From Klenkia taihuensis (GTDB taxonomy: Bacteria; Actinomycetota; Actinomycetes; Mycobacteriales; Geodermatophilaceae), in assembly GCF_900112525.1 (NCBI RefSeq), contig NZ_FOMD01000004.1, forward strand, positions 434,001 to 498,000: DNA of 64,000 nt, written 5' to 3'. The translations under genes were made by a program, and so were the position numbers. Shown piece after piece: positions 37,302 to 46,002 of this stretch. Below the pieces are notes generated by a model. That model did not search any database, was not told the DNA's origin, and saw only the letters and a list, made by a program, of their open reading frames with translations. Every line of letters begins with the position of its first letter. Positions within the stretch are counted from its first letter, which is position 1.

Positions 37302-40043
37302 ATGTCTGCACCGGTGTCCGAGACGGCCTCCCCATCCACCGCTGCCGCGGCGGGCCAGCGCCCGCGGCTGCTGCTGCTCGACGGCCACTCGCTGGCCTAC
37401 CGCGCGTTCTTCGCGCTGCCCGTCGAGAACTTCTCCACCACCACCGGGCAGCCCACCAACGCCGTCTACGGCTTCACCTCGATGCTCATCAACGTGCTGC
37501 GCGACGAGGCGCCCACGCACCTGGCGGTGGCCTTCGACGTCGGCCGCAAGACCTTCCGCAGCGAGATCTACGCCGAGTACAAGGCCAACCGCTCCGAGAG
37601 CCCCACCGACTTCCGCGGCCAGGTCTCCCTCATCCAGGAGGTGCTGGCGGCGCTGCACGTCCCGGTGCTCACCGCCGAGGGCTACGAGGCCGACGACGTC
37701 ATCGCCACCCTCACCGTGCAGGCCGTCGAGTCCGGCATGGACGTGCTGATCTGCACCGGCGACCGCGACGCCCTGCAGCTGGTGAACGAGCACGTCACCG
37801 TGCTCTACCCGCGCAAGGGCGTCTCCGACCTGACCCGCTTCACCCCCGAGGCGGTCGAGGAGAAGTACGGCCTGAGCCCGGTGCAGTACCCCGACTTCGC
37901 GGCGCTGCGCGGCGACCCGTCGGACAACCTGCCCGGCATCCCGAGCGTGGGGGAGAAGACCGCCGCCAAGTGGGTCCGCGAGTACGGCTCGCTCGACGCC
38001 CTCGTCGACCAGGTCGACACCGTCAAGGGCAAGGTCGGGGAGAAGCTGCGCGAGCACCTGTCCTCGGTGCTGCAGAACCGGCGGCTCACCGAGCTCGACC
38101 GCACCGTGGCCCTCGAGCTGCACCCCACCGACCTCGCCGTCCAGGCCTGGGACCGCAACGAGGTGCACACCCTCTTCGACAACCTGCAGTTCCGGGTGCT
38201 GCGCGACCGGCTGTTCGCCACCCTGTCCAGCGCCGAGCCCGAGGTCGACGGCGGCTTCGACGTCACCGTCGACGACGTCGCCCCCGGCGAGCTCGGCGGG
38301 TGGCTGTCCACCCACGGCCGCGCCGGGCACACCGGCGTCGTCTTCCGCGGCCGCTGGGGCCGCGGCACCGGTGAGCTGTCCGGCATCGCGCTGGCCGCCG
38401 CCGACGACCACACCGTCTTCGTCGACCTCGGCCCCTCGCTGGACACCGCCGACGAGCAGGCACTGGCCGCCTGGCTCGCCGACCCCACCGCCCGCAAGGT
38501 CGTGCACGAGGAGAAGGGCCCGCTGCTGGCCGTCTGGGCCCGCGGCTGGGAGCTCGAGGGCGAGGTCAGCGACACCGCGCTGGCCGCCTACCTGGCCCTG
38601 CCCGGCCAGCGGTCCTTCGACCTCGCCGACCTCTCCGTCCGGTACCTGCGCCGCGAGCTCACCGACGCCGCCCCCGCCGAGCAGCAGCTCACGCTCGACG
38701 GCCTGGGCCCCACCGAGGACGACGTCGCCCGCGACGCAGCCCTCGCCGACGCCCGGAAGGCCGTCGCCGTCAACGACCTCTCCGACGCCCTCGAGCAGCT
38801 GCTCGGCCAGAAGGGCGGCGACGCGCTGCTCACCGACCTCGAGCTGCCGCTGACCAAGGTGCTGGCCCGCATGGAGGCCCGCGGCATCGCCGCCGACCTC
38901 GACCTGCTGCACGACCTGCAGTCCGAGTTCGCCGGCAAGGTCGCCGAGGCCGCCGCCGACGCCTACGAGGCCATCGGCACCGAGATCAACCTCGGCTCGC
39001 CCAAGCAGCTGCAGGCCGTCCTGTTCGACCAGCTCGGCCTGCCGAAGACCAAGAAGAACAAGACCGGCTACACCACCGACGCCGACGCGCTCGCCTGGCT
39101 GCAGGAGACCAGCCCGCACCCCTTCCTCGAGGCGCTGCTCCGGCACCGCGACGTCACCCGGCTGCGCACCGTCATCGACGGCCTCATCCCGATGGTCGAC
39201 GACGCCGGCCGCATCCACACCACGTTCCAGCAGACCATCGCCGCCACCGGCCGGCTGTCGTCGGTCGACCCCAACCTGCAGAACATCCCCATCCGGTCGG
39301 CCGAGGGCCGGCGCATCCGGCAGGCCTTCGTCGTGGGCGCGGGCTACGAGTCGCTGATGACCGCCGACTACAGCCAGATCGAGATGCGGATCATGGCCCA
39401 CCTCTCCGAGGACGCCGGCCTCATCGAGGCCTTCACCTCGGGGGAGGACCTGCACACCTTCGTCGCCGCCCGCGCCTTCGACATCCCCATCGAGCAGGTC
39501 GACCCCGAGATGCGCCGCCGGATCAAGGCGATGAGCTACGGCCTGGCCTACGGCCTCTCCGCCTACGGCCTGTCCCAGCAGCTGAAGATCACCCCCGAGG
39601 AGGCCCGCGTGCAGATGCAGGCCTACTTCGAGCGCTTCGGCGGCATCCGCGACTACCTCGACACCGTCGTCGACGACGCCCGGCAGACCGGCTACACCCA
39701 GACCACCATGGGCCGCCGCCGGTACCTGCCCGACCTCACCAGCGACAACAAGCAGCGCCGCGACATGGCCGAGCGGATGGCCCTCAACGCCCCCATCCAG
39801 GGCTCGGCCGCCGACGTCATCAAGGTCGCCATGCTCAACGTCGAGCGCCGCATCGCCGAGCGCGGCCTGACCAGCCGGATGCTGCTGCAGGTGCACGACG
39901 AACTCGTGCTCGAGGTCGCCCCCGGCGAGCGCGAGCAGCTCGAGGAGCTCGTCCGCACCGAGATGGCCGGCGCGGCCCAGCTGTCCGTGGCGCTGGACGT
40001 CTCCGTCGGCGTCGGCCAGAGCTGGGACCAGGCCGCGCACTGA
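37302..40043 (+). CDS. polA: DNA polymerase I
   Basis: The 913-residue repair and Okazaki-processing polymerase has three parts. A 5'-3' exonuclease (residues ~20-310) shows LLLLDGHSLAYRAFFALP and TGDRDALQLV. A middle domain without the DEDD residues of a 3'-5' proofreading exonuclease follows, as is usual in actinobacteria. The C-terminal polymerase has motif A MTADYSQIEMRIMAHLS, motif B RRRIKAMSYGLAYGLSAYG and motif C QVHDELVLEV. The start is set by a TANNNT box 7 bases upstream. It is followed by the dispersed repeat copy B. Confidence 0.96.
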   Translation: MSAPVSETASPSTAAAAGQRPRLLLLDGHSLAYRAFFALPVENFSTTTGQPTNAVYGFTSMLINVLRDEAPTHLAVAFDVGRKTFRSEIYAEYKANRSESPTDFRGQVSLIQEVLAALHVPVLTAEGYEADDVIATLTVQAVESGMDVLICTGDRDALQLVNEHVTVLYPRKGVSDLTRFTPEAVEEKYGLSPVQYPDFAALRGDPSDNLPGIPSVGEKTAAKWVREYGSLDALVDQVDTVKGKVGEKLREHLSSVLQNRRLTELDRTVALELHPTDLAVQAWDRNEVHTLFDNLQFRVLRDRLFATLSSAEPEVDGGFDVTVDDVAPGELGGWLSTHGRAGHTGVVFRGRWGRGTGELSGIALAAADDHTVFVDLGPSLDTADEQALAAWLADPTARKVVHEEKGPLLAVWARGWELEGEVSDTALAAYLALPGQRSFDLADLSVRYLRRELTDAAPAEQQLTLDGLGPTEDDVARDAALADARKAVAVNDLSDALEQLLGQKGGDALLTDLELPLTKVLARMEARGIAADLDLLHDLQSEFAGKVAEAAADAYEAIGTEINLGSPKQLQAVLFDQLGLPKTKKNKTGYTTDADALAWLQETSPHPFLEALLRHRDVTRLRTVIDGLIPMVDDAGRIHTTFQQTIAATGRLSSVDPNLQNIPIRSAEGRRIRQAFVVGAGYESLMTADYSQIEMRIMAHLSEDAGLIEAFTSGEDLHTFVAARAFDIPIEQVDPEMRRRIKAMSYGLAYGLSAYGLSQQLKITPEEARVQMQAYFERFGGIRDYLDTVVDDARQTGYTQTTMGRRRYLPDLTSDNKQRRDMAERMALNAPIQGSAADVIKVAMLNVERRIAERGLTSRMLLQVHDELVLEVAPGEREQLEELVRTEMAGAAQLSVALDVSVGVGQSWDQAAH

Positions 40044-40060
40044 GCTGAGCTCATCGCGAT

Positions 40061-40109
40061 CCTCCGGATCGCACCGCGGCCAACGGCCGTTCCCCTCCTG
40101 CGACGAGCG
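40061..40109 (+). repeat. 49-bp dispersed repeat, copy B
   Basis: This is the partner of 11772-11820, at about 80% identity with no gaps. It begins within a short perfect hairpin (GCGATCC-TCC-GGATCGC, 40056-40072) of which copy A retains a degenerate version. It lies 18 bases after the polA stop. Confidence 0.65.
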
Positions 40110-40144
40110 ATGCTGCTCCCGCCTCGGGGTGGGGGCGCTCGTGC

Positions 40145-40178
40145 CTCGATCCCCACCCGTCGGCGGGTGGGGGTCGAG
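40145..40178 (+). terminator. Probable polA terminator
   Basis: A 14-bp stem with one G-U pair (40145-40158 with 40165-40178) has a 6-base loop. The GGGGTGGGGG run just upstream (about 40126) could pair with the same CCCCACCC arm, so two exclusive hairpins are possible. Confidence 0.5.
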
Positions 40179-40283
40179 CCGCGTCTCGGGGACCCTGCAG
40201 GCCCCGCTCGGCGCGGTTCCGGGCCCGCGTCCGTGCGGTCCTCGGCCCTGCCGCATGAGCTGCGGGCGAGGCAGGATGCGGAC

Positions 40284-41954
40284 ATGAGGCTTGTGGACCG
40301 GGTGGCGTCGCGGGTGCTGGGGCTGCCTCGGGCGAGCTCCACCTACACCGTCGAGCGCGGGTTGAGGGTTCCGATGCGGGACGGCGTCGAGCTGGTGGCC
40401 GACCGGTACGTCCCCGACGGGCCCGTGCTGGGCACCCTGCTGGTGCGCGGCCCCTACGGGCGGGCGATGCCGTTCTCGCTGCTGTTCGCCACCGTCTACG
40501 CCGCCCGCGGCTACCAGGTCGTGCTGCAGAGCGTCCGCGGCACGTTCGGGTCCGGCGACGAGTTCCAGCCCATGTTCCGCGAGGTCGACGACGGCGCCGA
40601 CACCGTCGCCTGGTTGCTGGCCCAGCCCTGGTCCACCGGCACCTTCGGCACTGTCGGGCTGTCCTACCTCGGCTTCACCCAGTGGGCCCTGCTCGCCGAC
40701 CCGCCCGAGGAGCTGGTCGCCTCCGTCGTCCTGGTCGGCCCGCACGACTTCTCCCGCGCCACCTGGGGCACCGGCGCCTTCACCGTCAACGACTTCCTCG
40801 GCTGGAGCGACATGGTCGCCCACCAGGAGGACCCCGGCCGGCTGCGCGGCCTCCTGCGTCAGGCCACCGCCGCCCGCCGCCTGGGCCCTGCGCTGGACGC
40901 CCTGCCCCTCGGCGACGCCGGGGAACGGCTGCTCGCCGGCCGCGGCCGCTGGTACCGGGACTGGGTCGCCCACCCCGACCGGGACGACCCCTGGTGGGCC
41001 CCCGTCCAGCTCGACCGCGCCCTGGACCGCGCCCGGGTCCCCGTCCTGCTCGTCGGCGGCTGGCAGGACCTCTTCCTCGACCAGACCCTCGACCAGTACC
41101 GGAGGTTGAGGGGTGCCGGTGCCGACGTCGCGCTCACGGTGGGTCCCTGGACCCACGTGGAGACCCTGTCCCGGGGCGGCGGCCTCGTCACCCGCGAGTC
41201 CCTGGACTGGCTCGGCGAGCACCTCGCCGGCACCGGCCCCCGGCGGCGACCCGCCCCGGTGCACGTGCACGTCACCGGCGCCGGCGAGTGGCGCTGGCTG
41301 CCCGACTGGCCCCCGGCCACCACCGACCGCACCCTCTTCCTCGCCGGCCGCGGCCGGCTCGCCGACACCGCCCCCGGCCCGGACGCCGCCCCCGCCACCT
41401 TCACCGCCGACCCGGCGCAGCCCACGCCCAGCATCGGCGGCCGGCTGCTGGACAACCGCAGCGGCGGCTACGCCGACGACACCGCCCTGGCCGGACGGGC
41501 CGACGTCGTCGCCTGGCTGTCCGACCCGCTGCCGGCCGACCTCGAGGTGCTGGGCGCGCCCGTCGTCGAGCTGCACCACGGCACCGACGTCGGCCACGTC
41601 GACGTCGCCGTCCGGCTGTCCCAGGTCGACCGGCGCGGCCGGTCCCGCAACGTCAGCGACGGCTACACCCGGCTGGTGCCCGGCGACCCCGGCACCGACG
41701 CCGACGGCGGGGTCGTGCGGCTGGAGCTGGACGCCGTCGCGCACCGCTTCCCGGCCGGCTCGCGGCTGCGGCTGGTCGTCGCCGGGTCCTCGCACCCGCA
41801 CTGGACGCGCAACCCCGGCACCGGCGAGCCGCCGGTGACCGCCGTGCGCACCGTGCGCTCCACCCGCACGGTCACCGTCGCCGGCGGGGCGTCCCGCCTG
41901 GTGCTCCCGGTCAGCCCGGCAGGTCGCACACCAGGACCATCGTCCCGGGGATGA
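40284..41954 (+). CDS. CocE/NonD-family hydrolase
   Basis: The 556-residue serine hydrolase is of the cocaine-esterase/X-prolyl-dipeptidyl-peptidase type. An alpha/beta-hydrolase core shows VPMRDGVELVADRYVP, SVRGTFGSGDEF, nucleophile Ser127 in GTVGLSYLGF, Asp262 in GGWQDLFLDQ and His291 in GPWTH. The C-terminal jelly-roll domain follows (GAPVVELHHGTDVGHVDVAVRLSQV ... AGSRLRLVVAGSSHPHWTRNPGTGE). Family members cleave esters or N-terminal dipeptides; the substrate here is unknown. The ATG is preceded by CAGGAT at 6 bases. The last 44 bases overlap the convergent methyltransferase. Confidence 0.88.
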   Translation: MRLVDRVASRVLGLPRASSTYTVERGLRVPMRDGVELVADRYVPDGPVLGTLLVRGPYGRAMPFSLLFATVYAARGYQVVLQSVRGTFGSGDEFQPMFREVDDGADTVAWLLAQPWSTGTFGTVGLSYLGFTQWALLADPPEELVASVVLVGPHDFSRATWGTGAFTVNDFLGWSDMVAHQEDPGRLRGLLRQATAARRLGPALDALPLGDAGERLLAGRGRWYRDWVAHPDRDDPWWAPVQLDRALDRARVPVLLVGGWQDLFLDQTLDQYRRLRGAGADVALTVGPWTHVETLSRGGGLVTRESLDWLGEHLAGTGPRRRPAPVHVHVTGAGEWRWLPDWPPATTDRTLFLAGRGRLADTAPGPDAAPATFTADPAQPTPSIGGRLLDNRSGGYADDTALAGRADVVAWLSDPLPADLEVLGAPVVELHHGTDVGHVDVAVRLSQVDRRGRSRNVSDGYTRLVPGDPGTDADGGVVRLELDAVAHRFPAGSRLRLVVAGSSHPHWTRNPGTGEPPVTAVRTVRSTRTVTVAGGASRLVLPVSPAGRTPGPSSRG

Positions 41955-42756
41955 GCGCGGCGCGGGCCGCCGACCACTGGCCCCAGGTCTCGGTCCGCCC
42001 CGGCACCCACTCGGGCTCGAGCAGGTCGGTGAGCACGAAGCCCGCGGCGACCACGTCGCGGACCCAGTCGCCGACCGTGCGGTGGTGCTCGACGTAGGTG
42101 ACGCGGTCGGCGCCGTCGGTCTCCACGTAGGGCGTGCGGTCGAAGTAGGAGCCCACCACGGTCAGGTCGGCCGGGTCGGGGGAGTCGGGGAACGGCCAGC
42201 GCAGCGGGTGGTTCACCGACGCCACGAACCGGCCGCCGGGCCGCAGCACCCGCGCGACCTCGGCCAGCGCCCCGCGCACGTCGGCGACGAAGGGCAGCCC
42301 GCCGAACGCGGAGCAGGCCAGGTCCACCGCGTCGTCGGCGAGCGGCAGCGCCCCGGCGTCGGCCTGCAGCAGGGTGGGGGACAGGCCGGTGGCGCCGTTG
42401 AGCTCCCGGGCGCGGGCGAGCATCCCGGCCGAGAGGTCCAGGGCCACCACCTGCGCACCGGCCGCGGTCAGCCAGCGCGCGCACGGCGCGGACCCGCACC
42501 CCACCTCCAGCACCCGCCGCCCGGCGACGTCCCCCAGCAGGTGCGCGTCGGACTCCCGCAACCCCTCCGGGCCCCACAGGAAGTCCGCGTCCCCGAGGTC
42601 GGCGCCGTGCTCGGCCAGGTAGGCCGGCGCCGCGGCGTCCCACCAGGCCCGGTTCGCCCGCACGGACTCGGGGCCGTCGACCGCCCGGCGCTCCACCCCG
42701 CCGGCCAGGGGGTAGCCGTCGGAGGCCAGCGGCAGCGGGGGCGGGTCGGCGGGCAT
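41911..42756 (-). CDS. Class I SAM-dependent methyltransferase
   Basis: The 281-residue methyltransferase has SAM motif I VLEVGCGSAPCARWL, the acidic motif II VALDLSAGML, motif III QADAGALPLADDAVDLACSAFGGLPF and the post-motif VLRPGGRFVASVNHPLRW. The N-terminal ~70 residues (RANRAWWDAAAPAYLAEHG) resemble small-molecule methyltransferases of actinobacteria. The acceptor is unknown. On the minus strand CACCAT stands 6 bases before the ATG, a near-match to the leaderless pattern. Confidence 0.87.
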   Translation of the reverse strand: MPADPPPLPLASDGYPLAGGVERRAVDGPESVRANRAWWDAAAPAYLAEHGADLGDADFLWGPEGLRESDAHLLGDVAGRRVLEVGCGSAPCARWLTAAGAQVVALDLSAGMLARARELNGATGLSPTLLQADAGALPLADDAVDLACSAFGGLPFVADVRGALAEVARVLRPGGRFVASVNHPLRWPFPDSPDPADLTVVGSYFDRTPYVETDGADRVTYVEHHRTVGDWVRDVVAAGFVLTDLLEPEWVPGRTETWGQWSAARAALIPGTMVLVCDLPG

Positions 42757-42823
42757 CCGGGCATGGTGGCACGGCCGGTGCCGGGCGACGGGACCGTGGT
42801 GGACCCGCTCCGGACCGGGTGCG

Positions 42824-42829
42824 TACCAT
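42824..42829 (+). promoter_or_regulatory. Putative -10 box of rpsA
   Basis: TACCAT predicts an rpsA transcript with a leader of about 128 bases. The leader is pyrimidine-rich and no strong hairpin was recognised in it. Confidence 0.45.
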
Positions 42830-42963
42830 GGAGGGGCGCCAGAGGTCTGTGCGCTGGGCCCCCTTCGTGCGGGTTCTCTCCCGAGCCTCTCCCGTGGTCC
42901 ACGGCCGGTCGGTCGTGGGTCGTCCCTGTCCCTCCACACCCCCCGTCCGGAGCACTCGACCAC

Positions 42964-44445
42964 ATGACCTCCACCCAGGTCCGTCCCGACAGCACCACCC
43001 CGCAGGTCGCCGTGAACGACATCGGCACCGAAGAGGACTTCCTCGCGGCCATCGACCAGACGATCAAGTACTTCAACGACGGCGACATCGTCGAGGGCGT
43101 CATCGTCAAGGTCGACCGCGACGAGGTGCTGCTGGACATCGGCTACAAGACCGAGGGCGTCATCCCCTCGCGCGAGCTGTCCATCAAGCACGACGTCGAC
43201 CCCAACGAGGTCGTCACCGTCGGCGACGAGGTGGAAGCCCTCGTCCTCCAGAAGGAGGACAAGGAAGGCCGGCTGATCCTGTCCAAGAAGCGCGCGCAGT
43301 ACGAGCGCGCCTGGGGCACGATCGAGGCGAAGAAGGAAGCCGACGAGGTCGTCACCGGCACCGTCATCGAGGTCGTCAAGGGCGGCCTGATCCTCGACAT
43401 CGGCCTGCGCGGGTTCCTCCCCGCCTCGCTGGTCGAGATGCGCCGCGTCCGCGACCTGCAGCCCTACGTGGGCCGTGAGCTCGAGGCCAAGATCATCGAG
43501 CTGGACAAGAACCGCAACAACGTGGTCCTGTCCCGTCGCCAGTGGCTGGAGCAGACCCAGTCCGAGGTGCGCAGCGAGTTCCTCAACAAGCTCGCCAAGG
43601 GCCAGGTCCGCAGCGGTCAGGTCTCCTCGATCGTCAACTTCGGTGCCTTCGTGGACCTGGGCGGCGTCGACGGCCTGGTGCACGTCTCCGAGCTGTCCTG
43701 GAAGCACATCGACCACCCGTCCGAGGTCGTCGAGGTCGGCCAGGAGGTCACCGTCGAGGTCCTCGACGTCGACCTGGACCGCGAGCGCGTCTCCCTGTCG
43801 CTGAAGGCGACGCAGGAGGACCCGTGGCGCCAGTTCGCCCGCACGCACCAGATCGGGCAGGTCGTGCCCGGCAAGGTCACCAAGCTGGTGCCCTTCGGTG
43901 CGTTCGTGCGCGTCGACGAGGGCATCGAGGGCCTGGTGCACATCTCGGAGCTGGCCGAGCGCCACGTCGAGATCCCCGAGCAGGTCGCCCAGGTCGGCGA
44001 CGAGATCCTGGTCAAGGTCATCGACATCGACCTGGACCGCCGCCGGATCTCGCTGTCGCTGAAGCAGGCCAACGAGGGCGTCATCGCCGAGGACGACCAG
44101 TTCGACCCGGCCGCCTACGGCATGGCCGCGTCCTACGACGAGCAGGGCAACTACGTCTACCCCGAGGGCTTCGACGCCGAGACCGGCGAGTGGCTCGAGG
44201 GCTACGAGGAGGCCCGCGAGACCTGGGAGCGGCAGTACGCCGAGGCCCAGGCCCGCTTCGAGGCGCACCAGAAGCAGATCGTCGCGGCCCGCGAGGCCGA
44301 CGCCGAGGCTGCGGCCGGTGGCAGCTACTCCAGCGACGCCCCGGCCGAGGGTGGCTCGTCCACGAGCTCGTCCTCCGGCGGCGGCACCCTGGCCTCCGAC
44401 GAGGCCCTGGCCGCCCTGCGCGCCAAGCTCGCCGGCGGCGAGTGA
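42964..44445 (+). CDS. rpsA: 30S ribosomal protein S1
   Basis: The 493-residue protein has four S1 RNA-binding repeats (about residues 40-105, 120-190, 210-280 and 295-365): GDIVEGVIVKVDRDEVLLDIGYKTEG, GTVIEVVKGGLILDIGLRGFLPAS, GQVSSIVNFGAFVDLGGVDGLVH and GKVTKLVPFGAFVRVDEGIEGLVH. It helps mRNA engage the ribosome. The four-repeat form with a Glu/Ala/Ser-rich C-terminal tail is typical of actinobacteria rather than the six-repeat E. coli protein. Three strong hairpins follow the gene. Confidence 0.95.
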   Translation: MTSTQVRPDSTTPQVAVNDIGTEEDFLAAIDQTIKYFNDGDIVEGVIVKVDRDEVLLDIGYKTEGVIPSRELSIKHDVDPNEVVTVGDEVEALVLQKEDKEGRLILSKKRAQYERAWGTIEAKKEADEVVTGTVIEVVKGGLILDIGLRGFLPASLVEMRRVRDLQPYVGRELEAKIIELDKNRNNVVLSRRQWLEQTQSEVRSEFLNKLAKGQVRSGQVSSIVNFGAFVDLGGVDGLVHVSELSWKHIDHPSEVVEVGQEVTVEVLDVDLDRERVSLSLKATQEDPWRQFARTHQIGQVVPGKVTKLVPFGAFVRVDEGIEGLVHISELAERHVEIPEQVAQVGDEILVKVIDIDLDRRRISLSLKQANEGVIAEDDQFDPAAYGMAASYDEQGNYVYPEGFDAETGEWLEGYEEARETWERQYAEAQARFEAHQKQIVAAREADAEAAAGGSYSSDAPAEGGSSTSSSSGGGTLASDEALAALRAKLAGGE

Positions 44446-44464
44446 CCGCACCGCACCAGCACGA

Positions 44465-44502
44465 CGGAGCGCCGTCCACCCCCCGGGGTGGGCGGCGCTC
44501 CG
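44465..44502. terminator. rpsA terminator hairpin 1
   Basis: An 18-bp stem with one G-U pair (44465-44482 with 44485-44502) lies 19 bases after the rpsA stop. Only 2 bases separate the arms, so the top pairs must open. Confidence 0.8.
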
Positions 44503-44538
44503 CCGTTCCCGGGGACGACCGTGCCGCGGGGACGGCGA

Positions 44539-44570
44539 CGTCCCCGTCCGGCGCGGGCCGGACGGGGACG
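44539..44570. terminator. Hairpin 2 between rpsA and the convergent small gene
   Basis: A perfect 13-bp stem (44539-44551 with 44558-44570) has a 6-base loop. Confidence 0.75.
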
Positions 44571-44571
44571 G

Positions 44572-44594
44572 CTGACCGGCCGGCGGCCGGTCAG
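44572..44594. terminator. Hairpin 3, next to the stop of the convergent small gene
   Basis: A perfect 10-bp stem (44572-44581 with 44585-44594) has a 3-base loop, 4 bases from the stop at 44599. It is probably the terminator of the minus-strand gene. Confidence 0.7.
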
Positions 44595-44598
44595 GGTG

Positions 44599-44868
44599 TC
44601 AGAGGCTGAGGATGATGGCGAACGCCGAGCGCGGGCGACCGCCGGCGTTGTTCAGGAAGTCCCAGGTGTGCCGGCCCGCGGGGACCGTGGGCAGCAGCGC
44701 GCGCAGCAGCGTCAGCAGGCCGGTGCGGGGCGTGCCGGCGCGCTCCAGGCGGGCGGCGACGGCGGGGAGGTCGGCGCAGCGGACCCCGCCGGGGACGTCG
44801 TGCCGGTGCCGACCCGGAGCGCGACGGCCGGCCGTGGCCTGGGACTCCAGCGTCGTGGAACGGGACAT
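44599..44868 (-). CDS. Small hypothetical protein (89 residues)
   Basis: The product is basic in its first half (RRAPGRHRHDVPGGVRC) and has a helix-prone middle (LPAVAARLERAGTPRTGLLTLLRALL). It ends TWDFLNNAGGRPRSAFAIILSL. I do not recognise a family. Support for a real gene: a clean ATG with a purine-rich sequence upstream, a -10-like TACGTT on the minus strand (44921-44926), and strong terminators at its end. It is transcribed toward rpsA and away from coaE. Confidence 0.6.
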   Translation of the reverse strand: MSRSTTLESQATAGRRAPGRHRHDVPGGVRCADLPAVAARLERAGTPRTGLLTLLRALLPTVPAGRHTWDFLNNAGGRPRSAFAIILSL

Positions 44869-45041
44869 GGTGGTGCCTGCCTCTCTGCGTGGCGCCCCGG
44901 TCCGTGGGGCGTCGAGGCAGAACGTAGGTCGTGGGGCGCGTGTGACTGGTGCGACGCGCCGGACGGCTGGGACGCACGGGCCGGTCGTGACCCGATCGTG
45001 ATGCCCGGGGCGTCCGCGGCCCGGTGTGGCAGGGTCCGACC

Positions 45042-45632
45042 ATGCTGAGGATCGGGTTGACCGGGGGCATCGGGTCGGGCAAGAGCACCGTCTCCGCCCT
45101 GCTCGTCGAGCGCGGCGCGGTGCTGGTGGACGCCGACGTCCTGGCCCGGGAGGTGGTGGCGCCCGGCACCCCGGGGCTGGCCGCCGTCGTCGAGGCGTTC
45201 GGTGAGGGCGTCCTCACCCCCGGCGGCGAGCTGGACCGCCCGGCGCTCGCCGCGGTGGTCTTCGCCGACCCCGCGCAGCGCGCCCGCCTGGACGGCGTCG
45301 TGCACCCGCTGGTGCGGGCCCGCGCCGCCGAGCTGGTCGCGCAGGCGCCCCAGGACGCCGTGGTGGTCCAGGACGTGCCCCTGCTGGTGGAGACCGGCCA
45401 GGCGGGCTCCTACGACCTCGTGGTGGTCGTCCAGGCGTCGCTGCCCGTCCGGCTGGAGCGCCTGGTGCAGCGGGGCATGACCGAGGAGGACGCCCGGGCC
45501 CGGATCGCCGGCCAGGCGACCGACGAGCAGCGGGCCGCGGTGGCCGACGTGCTGCTGCACAACGACGGCACCCGCGAGGAGCTCGCGGCCCAGGTCGAGG
45601 CCTTCTGGGCCGAGCGGGTCGCGGGCCGCTGA
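45042..45632 (+). CDS. coaE: Dephospho-CoA kinase
   Basis: The 196-residue P-loop kinase performs the last step of coenzyme A synthesis. It has the P-loop [26 protein letters not shown], and the lid region [16 protein letters not shown] followed by HNDGTREEL. Many actinobacterial CoaE proteins carry a fused GrpB-like C-terminal domain; this one does not. CAGGGT lies 6 bases before the ATG, a near-match to the leaderless pattern. Confidence 0.94.
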   Translation: MLRIGLTGGIGSGKSTVSALLVERGAVLVDADVLAREVVAPGTPGLAAVVEAFGEGVLTPGGELDRPALAAVVFADPAQRARLDGVVHPLVRARAAELVAQAPQDAVVVQDVPLLVETGQAGSYDLVVVVQASLPVRLERLVQRGMTEEDARARIAGQATDEQRAAVADVLLHNDGTREELAAQVEAFWAERVAGR

Positions 45633-45637
45633 GACGA

Positions 45638-45671
45638 CGAAGGCCCCGGAGCTGCTGCTCCGGGGCCTTCG
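45638..45671. terminator. Bidirectional terminator between coaE and the tRNA operon
   Basis: A perfect 15-bp stem (45638-45652 with 45657-45671) has a 4-base loop, 5 bases after the coaE stop and 4 bases from the CCA end of the minus-strand tRNA-Val. Confidence 0.85.
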
Positions 45672-45674
45672 TGC

Positions 45675-45749
45675 TGGTGGGCGATACTGGGATCGAACCA
45701 GTGACCTCTTCCGTGTCAGGGAAGCGCGCTACCGCTGCGCCAATCGCCC
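45675..45749 (-). tRNA. tRNA-Val(GAC)
   Basis: The cloverleaf has acceptor GGGCGAT/ATCGCCC, anticodon arm CTTCC-CTGACAC-GGAAG (anticodon GAC) and T loop TTCGATC. Discriminator A is followed by an encoded CCA (45675-45677), the only tRNA in the window with CCA in the DNA. It is the last of a Gly-Cys-Val transcript. Confidence 0.95.
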
Positions 45750-45789
45750 GTGCTGCCCGACCCCCCTCGATCGAACCCGGGGGCCGTCG

Positions 45790-45860
45790 AGGTGGAGACG
45801 GGATTTGAACCCGTGTAGACGGCTTTGCAGGCCGTTGCCTCGCCTCTCGGCCACTCCACC
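45790..45860 (-). tRNA. tRNA-Cys(GCA)
   Basis: The acceptor is GGTGGAG/CTCCACC and the anticodon arm ACGGC-CTGCAAA-GCCGT gives GCA. Discriminator U73 is the usual Cys identity element. CCA is not encoded. Confidence 0.95.
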
Positions 45861-45899
45861 GCACACGAGCGCCGATCCGAAGATCGACGCCCGGTTCCG

Positions 45900-45971
45900 A
45901 GCGGATGACGGGATTCGAACCCGCGACCCTCACCTTGGCAAGGTGATGCTCTACCACTGAGCCACATCCGC
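45900..45971 (-). tRNA. tRNA-Gly(GCC)
   Basis: The acceptor is GCGGATG/CATCCGC and the anticodon arm TCACC-TTGCCAA-GGTGA gives GCC. Discriminator is U; CCA is not encoded. It is the first of the three tRNAs after the promoter. Confidence 0.95.
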
Positions 45972-45983
45972 AGTGCGTGGACA

Positions 45984-45989
45984 ACTCTA
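45984..45989 (-). promoter_or_regulatory. -10 box of the tRNA Gly-Cys-Val operon
   Basis: On the minus strand TAGAGT lies 12 bases before the tRNA-Gly 5' end. The -35 region falls beside the G-rich block at 46003-46035. Confidence 0.55.
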
Positions 45990-46002
45990 ACCGACCCTCC
46001 AC

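Noticed and set aside
37239-41801. Long minus-strand open frame across polA and the CocE-type gene
   Set aside because: It is opposite two clear genes plus an intergenic repeat, and its product is a low-complexity Gly/Val/Asp/His/Leu mix without motifs.
42830-42963. Upstream ORF in the rpsA leader
   Set aside because: The frame starting near 42828 has no ribosome-binding site and runs out of frame into rpsA with low-complexity Arg/Pro sequence.
44465-44594. CRISPR-like or IS-end inverted repeats
   Set aside because: The three hairpins have different sequences, no spacers of constant length and no associated cas or transposase gene; they are better explained as terminators.
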